Assembly: GCA_934567745.1 (NCBI GenBank) | Contig: CAKTJM010000114.1 | Coordinates: 1 to 6,080, forward strand | Reading direction: 5' to 3' | Source of the DNA: an uncultured Eubacteriales bacterium | Lineage (GTDB): Bacteria; Bacillota; Clostridia; Oscillospirales; Oscillospiraceae | DNA length: 6,080 nt | In this document: piece after piece, positions 1-5,637 of the stretch | Layout: each line of letters begins with the position of its first letter | Numbering within the stretch: the first letter of the stretch is position 1 | Notes under the pieces: model-generated | Database searches by the model: none | What the model saw: only the letters and a program-made list of their open reading frames with translations | What the model was told of the DNA's origin: nothing | Translations under genes and position numbers: made by a program

Positions 1-301
1 CGGCACGATCGACCTGTCCCTGGACACCACGAGGGACGAGGGCGTCGTCTGGACGATCGACGGCACGGCCGCGATGGTCGCGTCGGGCTGGACCCACCAG
101 GGCGGGCAGCTCTGGTCGTTCCGCGGCACCGACCGGGAGGAGGCGCTGAGCCGGGACGGCGGCGACGTCCTCGGCTGTGTGGCGTTCCAGGATGAGGCCG
201 GGGCCGCGCTCCCGACCTTCGACAGCACGCGGATCCAGGAGGACCGGACCTTCCTCCAGGCGTACGACCACGCCCAGGTCCTCCGGATCGACCGGACCTG
301 A
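1..301 (+). CDS. 3' end of an unrecognised protein gene (partial, start lies left of the window)
   Basis: An open frame enters from the left edge (first full codon at position 2) and ends at TGA 299-301, giving the last 99 residues. The frame is open before its first internal ATG at 74 and has the strong G/C third-position bias of the neighbouring genes, so the ATG at 74 is probably not the start. The visible part is soluble, acidic and rich in short predicted beta-strand-like stretches with several Trp and Phe residues (for example VVWTIDG, GGQLWSFRG). It has no membrane segment, no Cys pair and no catalytic motif I recognise. It ends 67 bases before the stop of the convergent minus-strand gene. 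No function can be given; it could be the C-terminal beta domain of a larger exported or structural protein, which is only a guess. Confidence 0.75.
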   Translation, partial: GTIDLSLDTTRDEGVVWTIDGTAAMVASGWTHQGGQLWSFRGTDREEALSRDGGDVLGCVAFQDEAGAALPTFDSTRIQEDRTFLQAYDHAQVLRIDRT

Positions 302-326
302 CAGACAGACCAATCGTTTTTGCGTG

Positions 327-360
327 AAAAAAGCGGGACGCCGATCGTCGGCGTCCCGCT
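327..360 (-). terminator. Rho-independent terminator of the thrS unit, possibly two-way
   Basis: A perfect 13-bp inverted repeat (332-344 and 348-360, arm AGCGGGACGCCGA) closes a 3-base loop. Read on the minus strand the stem runs straight into six T's (A327-A332 on the plus strand), the standard layout of an intrinsic terminator. It lies 9 bases past the stop of the 135-aa gene. It also sits just after the end of the convergent plus-strand gene. On the plus strand only a weakly T-rich tail follows, so termination in that direction is less certain. Confidence 0.92.
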
Positions 361-368
361 CCGTTCGT

Positions 369-776
369 TCAATCCATGGAGAAATTGGTGCGCTTGCTGC
401 GGATGAGGTAGAGGGTCTTGCCGTCGGCGGTCAGCCGGGCGTTGTCCAGCACCTCGGGGGCCTCCAGCAGGATCTCCCGCAGCTTGTTCATGGCGATCAC
501 GACCACGCCCTTCTCGGTGGACTCGATCCCCTTCTCCTCCAGATGCTTGAAGAAGGCGTAGAAATCCTTCGAGACGAAGAGGTTCCGTCCCTCCAGCTTC
601 ACCGGGCGATAGCGGCCGGACAGGAGCAGGCTCTGCTCCATGTGCTCCGCGGGGATCAGGTCCCCCTGGGAGGGCCGCAGGAAGAAGGCCCACTTGCCCA
701 GCCCGACGGGGTCCACGAAGTGGTAGTCGGCTGGCTCTTTGCGGATCTTCTCTTCCGGGGTGGTCTCGATGAACAT
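369..776 (-). CDS. Protein of unknown function (135 aa), downstream of thrS
   Basis: The ATG at 774-776 is preceded by AAGGAGG (785-791) at 8 bases, which fixes the start. The frame stays open further upstream, but that part overlaps the 3' end of thrS in another frame and is not a gene. The protein is soluble, with no signal peptide or membrane segment, and carries many charged residues. It has a probable N-terminal part around residues 15-60 (HFVDPVGLGKWAFFLRPSQG), a central helical region with FYAFFKHLEEKGIE, and a basic end (IRSKRTNFSMD). I recognise no family. It starts 52 bases after the thrS stop with no promoter visible in between and ends at a strong terminator, so it is probably the second gene of the thrS transcript and under the same T-box. 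Its function is unknown; a link to translation or amino-acid supply is inference from position only. Confidence 0.85.
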   Translation of the reverse strand: MFIETTPEEKIRKEPADYHFVDPVGLGKWAFFLRPSQGDLIPAEHMEQSLLLSGRYRPVKLEGRNLFVSKDFYAFFKHLEEKGIESTEKGVVVIAMNKLREILLEAPEVLDNARLTADGKTLYLIRSKRTNFSMD

Positions 777-803
777 GGGGGATGCCTCCTTCAAGGGTGG
801 GAT

Positions 804-821
804 GGCCGCCGCGCGGCGGCC
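804..821. repeat. 18-bp perfect GC palindrome between thrS and the 135-aa gene
   Basis: The sequence GGCCGCCGCGCGGCGGCC is self-complementary over all 18 bases. It lies in the 52-base gap, 7 bases past the thrS stop codon and 12 bases before the next ribosome binding site. No T-run follows on either strand, so it does not look like an intrinsic terminator. In RNA it would form a hairpin with a tight GCGC tip and could act as a 3'-end stabiliser or processing site between two cistrons; this role is inferred. Confidence 0.55.
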
Positions 822-828
822 GCTCGGA

Positions 829-2601
829 TCACAGGTCCAGGTCGGTGTCCATGAGCTTCTTCGCGACCTCGTCGTGCAGACGGGCGGCGAAGTCGGCGTA
901 GGACATCGCGCCGAGATCCTTGCCGGTGCGGTGCCGCGGGGAGACGGTCTGCGCCTCGATGTCGCGGTCGCCGACGACGAGCATGTAGGGGACCTTCTCC
1001 AGCGTGGCCTCGCGGATCTTCTTGCCGATCTTCTCGCTGCGCTCATCGACCTCGGCGCGGAAGCCGTCGGCGTCGAGCTTGCGGGCGATCTCATGCGCGT
1101 ACTCCGCCGCACGGTCGGTGACGGGCAGGACCTTGACCTGCACGGGGGCCAGCCAGGCGGGGAAGGCGCCGGCGAAATGCTCGGTGATGACGCCGATGAA
1201 GCGCTCGATGGAGCCGAGCACGACGCGGTGGAGCATGACGGGGCGGTGCTTCTGGCCGTCCTCGCCGATGTACTCCAGCTCGAACCGCTCGGGCAGCTGG
1301 GAGTCGAGCTGCACGGTGCCGCACTGCCAGGTCCGGCCCAGGGAGTCGGACAGGTGGAAGTCGAGCTTCGGCCCGTAGAACGCGCCGTCGCCCTCGTTGA
1401 CCTCGAACTCCTTGCCCATCTCGGTGATGGCTTCCTTCAGGATGTCCTGGTTGTGCTCCCACTGCTCGACGGTGCCGATGTGGTCCTCGGGCATGGTGGA
1501 CAGCTCGATCTTATAGGGCAGACCGAAGACGGAGTACACCTCGTCGAAGAGCCGCACGACGTTTTTCAGCTCGTCCTTGAGCTGCTCCTGGGTCATGAAC
1601 AGGTGCGCGTCGTCCTGGGTGAAGCAGCGCACGCGGAACAGGCCGTGCAGCGCGCCGGACAGCTCGTGCCGGTGGACCAGGCCCAGCTCGCCCACGCGCA
1701 GGGGCAGGTCGCGGTAGGAGTGGGGCTGGCTGGCGTAGACCATCATGCCGCCGGGGCAGTTCATGGGCTTGATGGCGTAGTCCTCGCCGTCGATGACGGT
1801 GGTGTACATGTTCTCCTTATAGTGGTCCCAGTGACCGGAGCGCTCCCACAGGCGGCGGTTGAGGATGATGGGGGTGGAGACCTCCACATAGCCGTAGCGC
1901 TTGTGGACCTCGCGCCAGTAGTCGATCAGGGTGTTCTTCAGCACCATGCCCTTCGGCAGGAAGAACGGGAAGCCGGGGCCCTCCTCGGTGAGCATGAACA
2001 GGCCCAGCTCCTTGCCGAGCTTGCGGTGGTCGCGGCGCTTGGCCTCCTCGATGCGGGCGAGGTACTCGTCCAGCTCGTCCTTCTTGGGGAAGGCGACGCC
2101 GTAGATGCGCTGGAGGGTCTGGCGGTTGGAGTCGCCGCGCCAGTAGGCGGCGTTGCAGGCGGTCAGCTTGATGGCGTTGCCCTTCACGCGGCCGGTGGAG
2201 TCCAGGTGGGGACCGGCGCAGAGATCCACGAACTCGCCCTGCTTGTAGAAGGAGATGTGCGCGTCCTCGGGCAGGTCGTTGATCAGCTCGACCTTGTACG
2301 GCTCGTCGAGGCCCTCCATGAACTTGACGGCCTCCTCGCGGGGCAGCTCGAAGCGTTCGAGCTTGAGCTTCTCCTTACAGATCTTGCGCATCTCGGCCTC
2401 CAGCTCGCTCAGCTGGGTCTCGGAGAAGGGCTCGGGGGTGTCGAAGTCGTAATAGAAGCCGGTCTCGATGGACGGGCCGATGGCCAGCTTGACCTCGGGG
2501 TGCAGGCGCTTCATCGCCTGGGCGAGGATGTGGGAGCAGGTGTGCCAATAGGTCCGGCGGTATTCCGGGTTCTCAAAGGTATACAGGTTCTCGTCTGCCA
2601 T
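829..2601 (-). CDS. thrS: Threonyl-tRNA synthetase, short form without TGS domain
   Basis: A class II synthetase that joins threonine to tRNA-Thr in the cytoplasm, using ATP. The protein has 590 residues. The second N-terminal (editing) domain starts almost at once, with its metal-type motif H20-x3-H24 and C128-x3-H132 (LCAGPH), which removes mischarged serine. The catalytic domain spans about 210-480, with zinc ligands C282 (MNCPGG), H333 (TQDDAH) and H458 (VMLHR), motif 2 around FRVRCFTQDD and motif 3 LGSIERF. The anticodon-binding domain covers about 485-590 (KIGKKIREATLEKVPYMLV region). The E. coli enzyme has 642 residues; the missing ~50-60 are the N-terminal TGS domain. The start is fixed by an AGAGGAGA site (2609-2616) 7 bases upstream, and by the T-box terminator lying just ahead, so no longer product fits. 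Expression should rise when uncharged tRNA-Thr builds up. Confidence 0.97.
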   Translation of the reverse strand: MADENLYTFENPEYRRTYWHTCSHILAQAMKRLHPEVKLAIGPSIETGFYYDFDTPEPFSETQLSELEAEMRKICKEKLKLERFELPREEAVKFMEGLDEPYKVELINDLPEDAHISFYKQGEFVDLCAGPHLDSTGRVKGNAIKLTACNAAYWRGDSNRQTLQRIYGVAFPKKDELDEYLARIEEAKRRDHRKLGKELGLFMLTEEGPGFPFFLPKGMVLKNTLIDYWREVHKRYGYVEVSTPIILNRRLWERSGHWDHYKENMYTTVIDGEDYAIKPMNCPGGMMVYASQPHSYRDLPLRVGELGLVHRHELSGALHGLFRVRCFTQDDAHLFMTQEQLKDELKNVVRLFDEVYSVFGLPYKIELSTMPEDHIGTVEQWEHNQDILKEAITEMGKEFEVNEGDGAFYGPKLDFHLSDSLGRTWQCGTVQLDSQLPERFELEYIGEDGQKHRPVMLHRVVLGSIERFIGVITEHFAGAFPAWLAPVQVKVLPVTDRAAEYAHEIARKLDADGFRAEVDERSEKIGKKIREATLEKVPYMLVVGDRDIEAQTVSPRHRTGKDLGAMSYADFAARLHDEVAKKLMDTDLDL

Positions 2602-2633
2602 GATAGACTCTCCTCTCGCAGTATGGGGCAAGG

Positions 2634-2676
2634 GAAAAATAAAGAGACCCGCCCCTGCATGATCGTCAGGGGCGGG
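2634..2676 (-). terminator. T-box leader terminator ahead of thrS
   Basis: A perfect 10-bp stem (2667-2676 with 2648-2657, arm CCCGCCCCTG on the transcript) closes a 9-base loop. On the minus strand it is followed by a T-rich tail (TCTCTTTATTTTT, 2635-2647). It ends about 30 bases before the thrS ATG. Its first arm can instead pair with the CAGGG at the start of the T-box sequence (2703-2707 with 2667-2671). Antiterminator and terminator therefore exclude each other, as in known T-box leaders. Confidence 0.93.
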
Positions 2677-2924
2677 ATATGCTTCGGTATCTCGCGGTTC
2701 CACCCTGCTTGCGCGCCGCCCGTGCGTGGCACGGGGACAGCGGGCCGCTTCGTTGCCGCTGTAACGGGCGGTCCCGGCCCAGCCTACTGCGCGAGTGGGT
2801 TCGGTGGGCGGCTCAGGGGGGGTGGACGCAGGGGGGGTCGTGGCCGTGCAGACGCGCTCGCAGCCGTAAGGCGCGTCCTCTCTGTGCGGGCGGACCGGCG
2901 TGGTCCCCTTCATTGCCGATATCG
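2648..2924 (-). promoter_or_regulatory. T-box riboswitch for thrS (threonine, probable specifier ACC)
   Basis: On the transcript strand the T-box core AGGGTGGAACCGCG lies at 2693-2706 and matches the family consensus at every fixed base. Upstream elements fit stem I of the class: an AG-bulge-like CAGAGAGG (2877-2884), an apical-loop-like GGCTGCGAGC (2856-2865) and, on the returning strand, GAGC at 2811-2814. Six bases before that GAGC sits ACC (2821-2823), a threonine codon in the usual place of the specifier. The stretch AGTAGG ... CCCGTTACAG around 2755-2790 resembles the stem II/III linker of many T-boxes. Known mechanism: uncharged tRNA-Thr binds the specifier by its anticodon and the TGGN bulge by its NCCA end, favouring the antiterminator and letting transcription reach thrS. 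The specifier lies in a run of C's, so its register rests on spacing. The 5' end is estimated from the promoter. Confidence 0.93.
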
Positions 2925-2930
2925 GGAGAT

Positions 2931-2959
2931 ATTATACAACGTCCGTCCGAAAAAGTCAA
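2931..2959 (-). promoter_or_regulatory. Promoter of the thrS unit (TTGACT - 17 - TATAAT)
   Basis: On the minus strand TTGACT (2954-2959) and a perfect TATAAT (2931-2936) are 17 bases apart, a near-ideal housekeeping sigma-A promoter. Transcription should begin near 2924, giving a leader of about 320 bases that holds the T-box. The strong promoter suits control by attenuation rather than by initiation. Confidence 0.92.
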
Positions 2960-2992
2960 GAAAAAACCGGAAGATCGGGCGAAATGCGGATC

Positions 2993-3015
2993 TGAGGGGC
3001 CAGTCCGGCCCCTCA
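2993..3015 (-). terminator. Inverted repeat at the desulfurase stop codon, possible terminator
   Basis: A perfect 9-bp inverted repeat (2993-3001 and 3007-3015, arm TGAGGGGCC) with a 5-base loop begins with the TGA stop of the desulfurase gene on the minus strand. The stem is strong, but no T-run follows directly; the nearest TTTTTT is at 2961-2966, some 26 bases on, beside the thrS -35 box. It may be a weak or factor-aided terminator or a 3'-end stabiliser. Confidence 0.45.
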
Positions 3016-4155
3016 ACGACCGGCGGAGACCAGCTCCTCGGCGGCCTGGCGCATCGCGTCGGCGAGGGCGTCCAGTTCGGCCTTGGTGTTCTCCGGGCCG
3101 AAGGAGAGGCGGAGCATCCCGTCGCGCACGGGCTTCGACAGCCCCATGGCGGCGTAGACGTGGCTGGCCTGCCCCCGGTGGCAGGCGGAGCCGGAGGACA
3201 GGCAGAACCCGCGGTCGCTCAGCCAGCGCACGATGACCTGGCTGGGGTAGCCGGGCAGGGACACGGCGCAGATGTGCGCCGCGCCGCCGCGGGAGACGAT
3301 CCGCAGACCGGGGACGACCGCGGTCAGCCGCTCCTCCGCATAGGCGCGCAGGTCGGCGAGCGCCCGGGCGTTCGCCTCCCGCTCGGCCAGACCGAGGGTG
3401 CAGGCCGCGGCGAGCGCGGCGATCTGGGGCGTGGCCTCTGTGCCGGAGCGCAGCCCGTGCTCCTGCCCGCCGCCGCGGATCAGGGGCGGGGCCTTCACGC
3501 CCGCGCGGACGTACAGCGCGCCGCTGCCCTTGAGCGCGCCGATCTTGTGCCCGCTGACGGTCAGCAGATCCACGCCCAGGCCGGGCGCGGTGAACGGGAG
3601 CTTCAGGAAGCCCTGGACGGCGTCGCAGTGGAGGAGGGCGCGGCTCTTTTTCCGCTTGAGGACCGCCGCCGCGTCCTGGACGGGCTGGATGGCGCCCGTC
3701 TCGTTGTTCACGAGCATCATCGACACGAGGACGGTGTCCTCCCGCAGGGCGGCCTCCAGATCGGCGATCCGGACGCGGCCGTCGGCGTCGGGCAGGAGGT
3801 AGGTGGCCTCATAGCCCTGCTGCTCCAGCGCCTTGCACGGCTCCAGGATGGCGGCGTGCTCGACGGCGGTGGTGATGATGTGGCGGCCCCGGTGGCGGCC
3901 CAGATGGGCCGCGATGTGCACGGCCCAGTTGTCGCCCTCGGTCCCGCAGGAGGTGAAATAGACCTCGCCGGGCCGACAGCCGAGCGCGCGGGCGACGGCG
4001 GCGCGGTGCTCCTCCAGCGCGGCGGCGGCCTGCTTGCCGAGGTGGTGGAGGGAGGAGGGGTTGCCGTAGCCCTCCGTCATGGCGGCGAGGGCGGCCTGAG
4101 CGGCCTCGGGCCGCACGCGGGTGGTGGCGGCGTGGTCGAGATAGACGGTCTGCAT
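3013..4155 (-). CDS. Cysteine desulfurase, NifS/IscS family (PLP enzyme)
   Basis: A fold-type I PLP enzyme of 380 residues, the normal length. It takes sulfur from L-cysteine, leaving alanine and an enzyme persulfide that feeds iron-sulfur clusters or thiolated tRNA. Visible marks: N-terminal YLDHAATT (5-12), H100 in TAVEHAAIL that stacks on the cofactor, the NNETG segment (150-154), D178 and Q181 in HCDAVQG, the PLP lysine K204 in SGHKIG, RSGTE (236-240), and the catalytic loop SSGSACHRG with C325. No IscU, ThiI or other partner gene lies in the window, so the sulfur acceptor is unknown and I give no specific symbol. The ATG at 4153-4155 has only a modest GAGG site (4165-4168) 9 bases upstream. 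The gene has its own promoter directly behind the carboxypeptidase gene, with a possible operator at the start site. Confidence 0.95.
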   Translation of the reverse strand: MQTVYLDHAATTRVRPEAAQAALAAMTEGYGNPSSLHHLGKQAAAALEEHRAAVARALGCRPGEVYFTSCGTEGDNWAVHIAAHLGRHRGRHIITTAVEHAAILEPCKALEQQGYEATYLLPDADGRVRIADLEAALREDTVLVSMMLVNNETGAIQPVQDAAAVLKRKKSRALLHCDAVQGFLKLPFTAPGLGVDLLTVSGHKIGALKGSGALYVRAGVKAPPLIRGGGQEHGLRSGTEATPQIAALAAACTLGLAEREANARALADLRAYAEERLTAVVPGLRIVSRGGAAHICAVSLPGYPSQVIVRWLSDRGFCLSSGSACHRGQASHVYAAMGLSKPVRDGMLRLSFGPENTKAELDALADAMRQAAEELVSAGR

Positions 4156-4180
4156 CGTGAAAAACCTCGTTCCGGTCGTA

Positions 4181-4199
4181 AGATAGCAATAACTTATCT
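4181..4199. promoter_or_regulatory. Possible operator at the desulfurase transcription start
   Basis: An AT-rich inverted repeat, AGATA - 9 bases - TATCT, begins next to the -10 box and spans the predicted start point near 4193. The position suits a repressor site. The arms are only 5 bp, so chance in an AT-rich gap is a real alternative. The binding protein is unknown; an Rrf2-type iron-sulfur or cysteine regulator would be a natural candidate, but I see no clear match to such a box. Confidence 0.3.
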
Positions 4200-4228
4200 A
4201 TTTTACCGACGAACGGGGGAAAAGTCAA
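4200..4228 (-). promoter_or_regulatory. Promoter of the cysteine desulfurase gene (TTGACT - 17 - TAAAAT)
   Basis: On the minus strand TTGACT (4223-4228) and TAAAAT (4200-4205) are 17 bases apart. The -35 hexamer contains the TGA stop codon (4225-4227) of the upstream carboxypeptidase gene. No hairpin terminator separates the two genes, so the desulfurase may be read both from this promoter and by read-through. Confidence 0.88.
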
Positions 4229-5367
4229 GGCTGCGCCCCGCAGAAGAGGTCCAGCAGGACCCCGCGCCAGATCTGCCACAGGGAGAGCTTCTCGCACGCG
4301 GCCCCGGCCACGAGCGGCAGGGTCGCGCGCTCCTGTCCGTCCACGAGGACGGTGAGCGTCCCGACCTGCGCCCCGGCCTCGACGGGCGCGGCGAGGGCGT
4401 CGGGCAGATCCACGGTGGTCGTGACCTTCCCGGCATCGGCCTTGGCCAGCAGGAGGGACCGGTCCTCGCCCAGCCCGATGGGGACGGACGGATCGACGCC
4501 GAGGCTGACGGGCAGGTCCGGCAGCGGCTCGGACGGCGCGACGGGCACGAGCGCCCAGCCCGCGAAGCCGTAGTTCAGCACGGTCTTGGCCGCCTCGAAC
4601 CGCTCGGCGGAGGTCGGCGCGCCGAGGATGACGGCGATCAGCTCCATGCCCTCGCGCTCGGCGGTGGCGGAGAGGCAGTAGAGCGCCTCGTCGGTCGAGC
4701 CGGTCTTCAGGCCGGTCGCGCCGTCGTAGAAACGGATGAGCTTGTTGGTGTTGCTCAGTTGGAAGGCCCCGCCGCGCAGGGAGTCCATCCAGATCGTCGT
4801 GAAGGCGCGCACGTCCGGGTGGTCCAGGATCAGCGCCCGGGACATGACCGCGATGTCGTGGGCGGAGGTCCGGTGCCCCTCGGCGGGCAGGCCGGTGCAG
4901 TTCATGAACTGGGTGTCGGCCATGCCCAGCTCGGCGGCACGGGCGTTCATCCGCGCGACGAACTCGGCTTCGGTCCCGGCGAGATGCTCGGCCATGGCGA
5001 CGCAGGCGTCGTTGCCGGAGGCGACGGCGATGGCCTTGAGCATGTCGCGCACGGAGAACTGCTCGCCCTCCTCCATGTAGACCTGCGACCCGCCCATCCC
5101 GGCTGCGGTGGCGGAGACGGGGATCATGTCGTCGTAGCCGAGCTGGCCGGAGTCCACGGCCTCCATGATGAGCAGGAGGGTCATGACCTTGGTGACGCTG
5201 GCGGGGGCCAGGACGGCGTCGCCGTCCTGGGACCAGAGGACCTCGCCGGTGGTCTTCTCCATGAGGATCGCGCCCTTGGCGGGGACCTCCGGTCCGGCGG
5301 CCGCGGCGGGCAGCACGAGGAGGGCGGCGGTGAGCAGGAGCGCGAGGATCGTCTTCGTTCGGGACAT
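4225..5367 (-). CDS. D-alanyl-D-alanine carboxypeptidase, S11 family (penicillin-binding protein, PBP5/DacF type)
   Basis: A 380-residue exported serine peptidase that removes the terminal D-alanine from peptidoglycan stem pentapeptides and so limits cross-linking; it is a beta-lactam target. Residues 1-24 form a signal peptide: basic MSRTK, a Leu/Ala core and an Ala-rich cleavage region. The three active-site motifs are intact: S57-x-x-K60 (SVTK, nucleophile S57), S117-G-N119, and K221-T-G223. After the catalytic domain (to about 260) comes a beta-rich C-terminal domain (about 270-355). It ends in a hydrophobic, Trp-containing amphipathic stretch (LSLWQIWRGVLLDLF), the usual membrane anchor of the family. 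AGGAGGT (5375-5381) stands 7 bases before the ATG. The 58-aa gene precedes it by 54 bases with no promoter between, so both are probably one transcript. Whether the role is vegetative or in sporulation cannot be told from here. Confidence 0.96.
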   Translation of the reverse strand: MSRTKTILALLLTAALLVLPAAAAGPEVPAKGAILMEKTTGEVLWSQDGDAVLAPASVTKVMTLLLIMEAVDSGQLGYDDMIPVSATAAGMGGSQVYMEEGEQFSVRDMLKAIAVASGNDACVAMAEHLAGTEAEFVARMNARAAELGMADTQFMNCTGLPAEGHRTSAHDIAVMSRALILDHPDVRAFTTIWMDSLRGGAFQLSNTNKLIRFYDGATGLKTGSTDEALYCLSATAEREGMELIAVILGAPTSAERFEAAKTVLNYGFAGWALVPVAPSEPLPDLPVSLGVDPSVPIGLGEDRSLLLAKADAGKVTTTVDLPDALAAPVEAGAQVGTLTVLVDGQERATLPLVAGAACEKLSLWQIWRGVLLDLFCGAQP

Positions 5368-5385
5368 GGCATGGACCTCCTGTCG

Positions 5386-5405
5386 ATAGGCTGATGAGAG
5401 CCTAT
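5386..5405. repeat. Small hairpin just ahead of the carboxypeptidase ribosome binding site
   Basis: A perfect 7-bp inverted repeat (ATAGGCT 5386-5392 and AGCCTAT 5399-5405) with a 6-base loop lies in the 54-base gap between the 58-aa gene and the carboxypeptidase gene. It ends 4 bases before the AGGAGGT site on the minus strand. It has no T-run, so it is not a normal terminator. It could tune translation of the second gene or protect it after cleavage; this is inference. Confidence 0.45.
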
Positions 5406-5421
5406 GCGCGGGCGGTCCGGA

Positions 5422-5598
5422 TCATGCGGGGTCGGTCGGGGGATCGTCGTCCTCGGCGGCGAGGTAGCGCTCCTCGCAGTCGCGCTGGGCCTGGATGAGC
5501 CGGTCCTGGGCGTGGACGGCGGACCAGCCGCCGTCGATGCCCTCGATGACCGCCTCCACCTCGTGGAAGAGCAGGGCGTAGAGCTGTCGGTAGTCCAT
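5422..5598 (-). CDS. Small acidic protein of unknown function (58 aa)
   Basis: A short gene easily missed by length cut-offs. The ATG at 5596-5598 has AAAGGAGGG (5606-5614) at 7 bases, and the stop is TGA at 5422-5424. The strong site sits right behind a consensus promoter, and the codons show the local G/C third-position bias, while the two overlapping longer frames give Arg/Pro-rich nonsense. The protein is mostly helical and acidic: an N-terminal amphipathic segment (MDYRQLYALLFHEVEAVIEGI), a second helix with RLIQAQRDCEERYL, and an Asp/Pro-rich tail. It has one Cys and no membrane segment. The pattern of an N-terminal LYxLLF helix followed by an AQxxxEExY helix recalls small hypothetical proteins common in clostridia and their phages; this is from memory and not checked. 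It is probably co-transcribed with the carboxypeptidase gene and diverges from the XRE regulator gene. Confidence 0.85.
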   Translation of the reverse strand: MDYRQLYALLFHEVEAVIEGIDGGWSAVHAQDRLIQAQRDCEERYLAAEDDDPPTDPA

Positions 5599-5619
5599 GT
5601 GAAGGCCCTCCTTTGACGT

Positions 5620-5630
5620 CCAAAATTTGG
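5620..5630. promoter_or_regulatory. Short palindrome at the start of the small-protein transcript
   Basis: CCAAA-A-TTTGG, a perfect 5-bp inverted repeat around one base, lies 7 bases past the -10 box, right at the expected transcription start of the 58-aa gene. The place suits an operator, but the site is short and AT-rich, so it may be chance. Confidence 0.3.
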
Positions 5631-5637
5631 CGTTTCC

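Noticed and set aside
777..1112. Upstream extension of the 135-aa gene to a 247-residue protein.
   Set aside because: The added part is Arg/Ser/Pro-rich shadow translation of the thrS 3' end. The AAGGAGG site at 785-791 points to the ATG at 774-776.
2602..2913. Upstream extension of the thrS frame to an ATG near 2913.
   Set aside because: This stretch is the T-box leader, with specifier, T-box core and terminator. The translation is Pro/Arg/Thr-rich without a TGS domain, and the good ribosome binding site is at 2609-2616.
739..5394. A very long plus-strand open frame of about 1,550 codons.
   Set aside because: It runs antisense through thrS, the desulfurase and the carboxypeptidase. GC-rich codon bias in those genes removes stop codons from the opposite frame. 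The translation is low-complexity Gly/Val/Leu/Gln-rich sequence with no domain, and no ribosome binding site marks its start.
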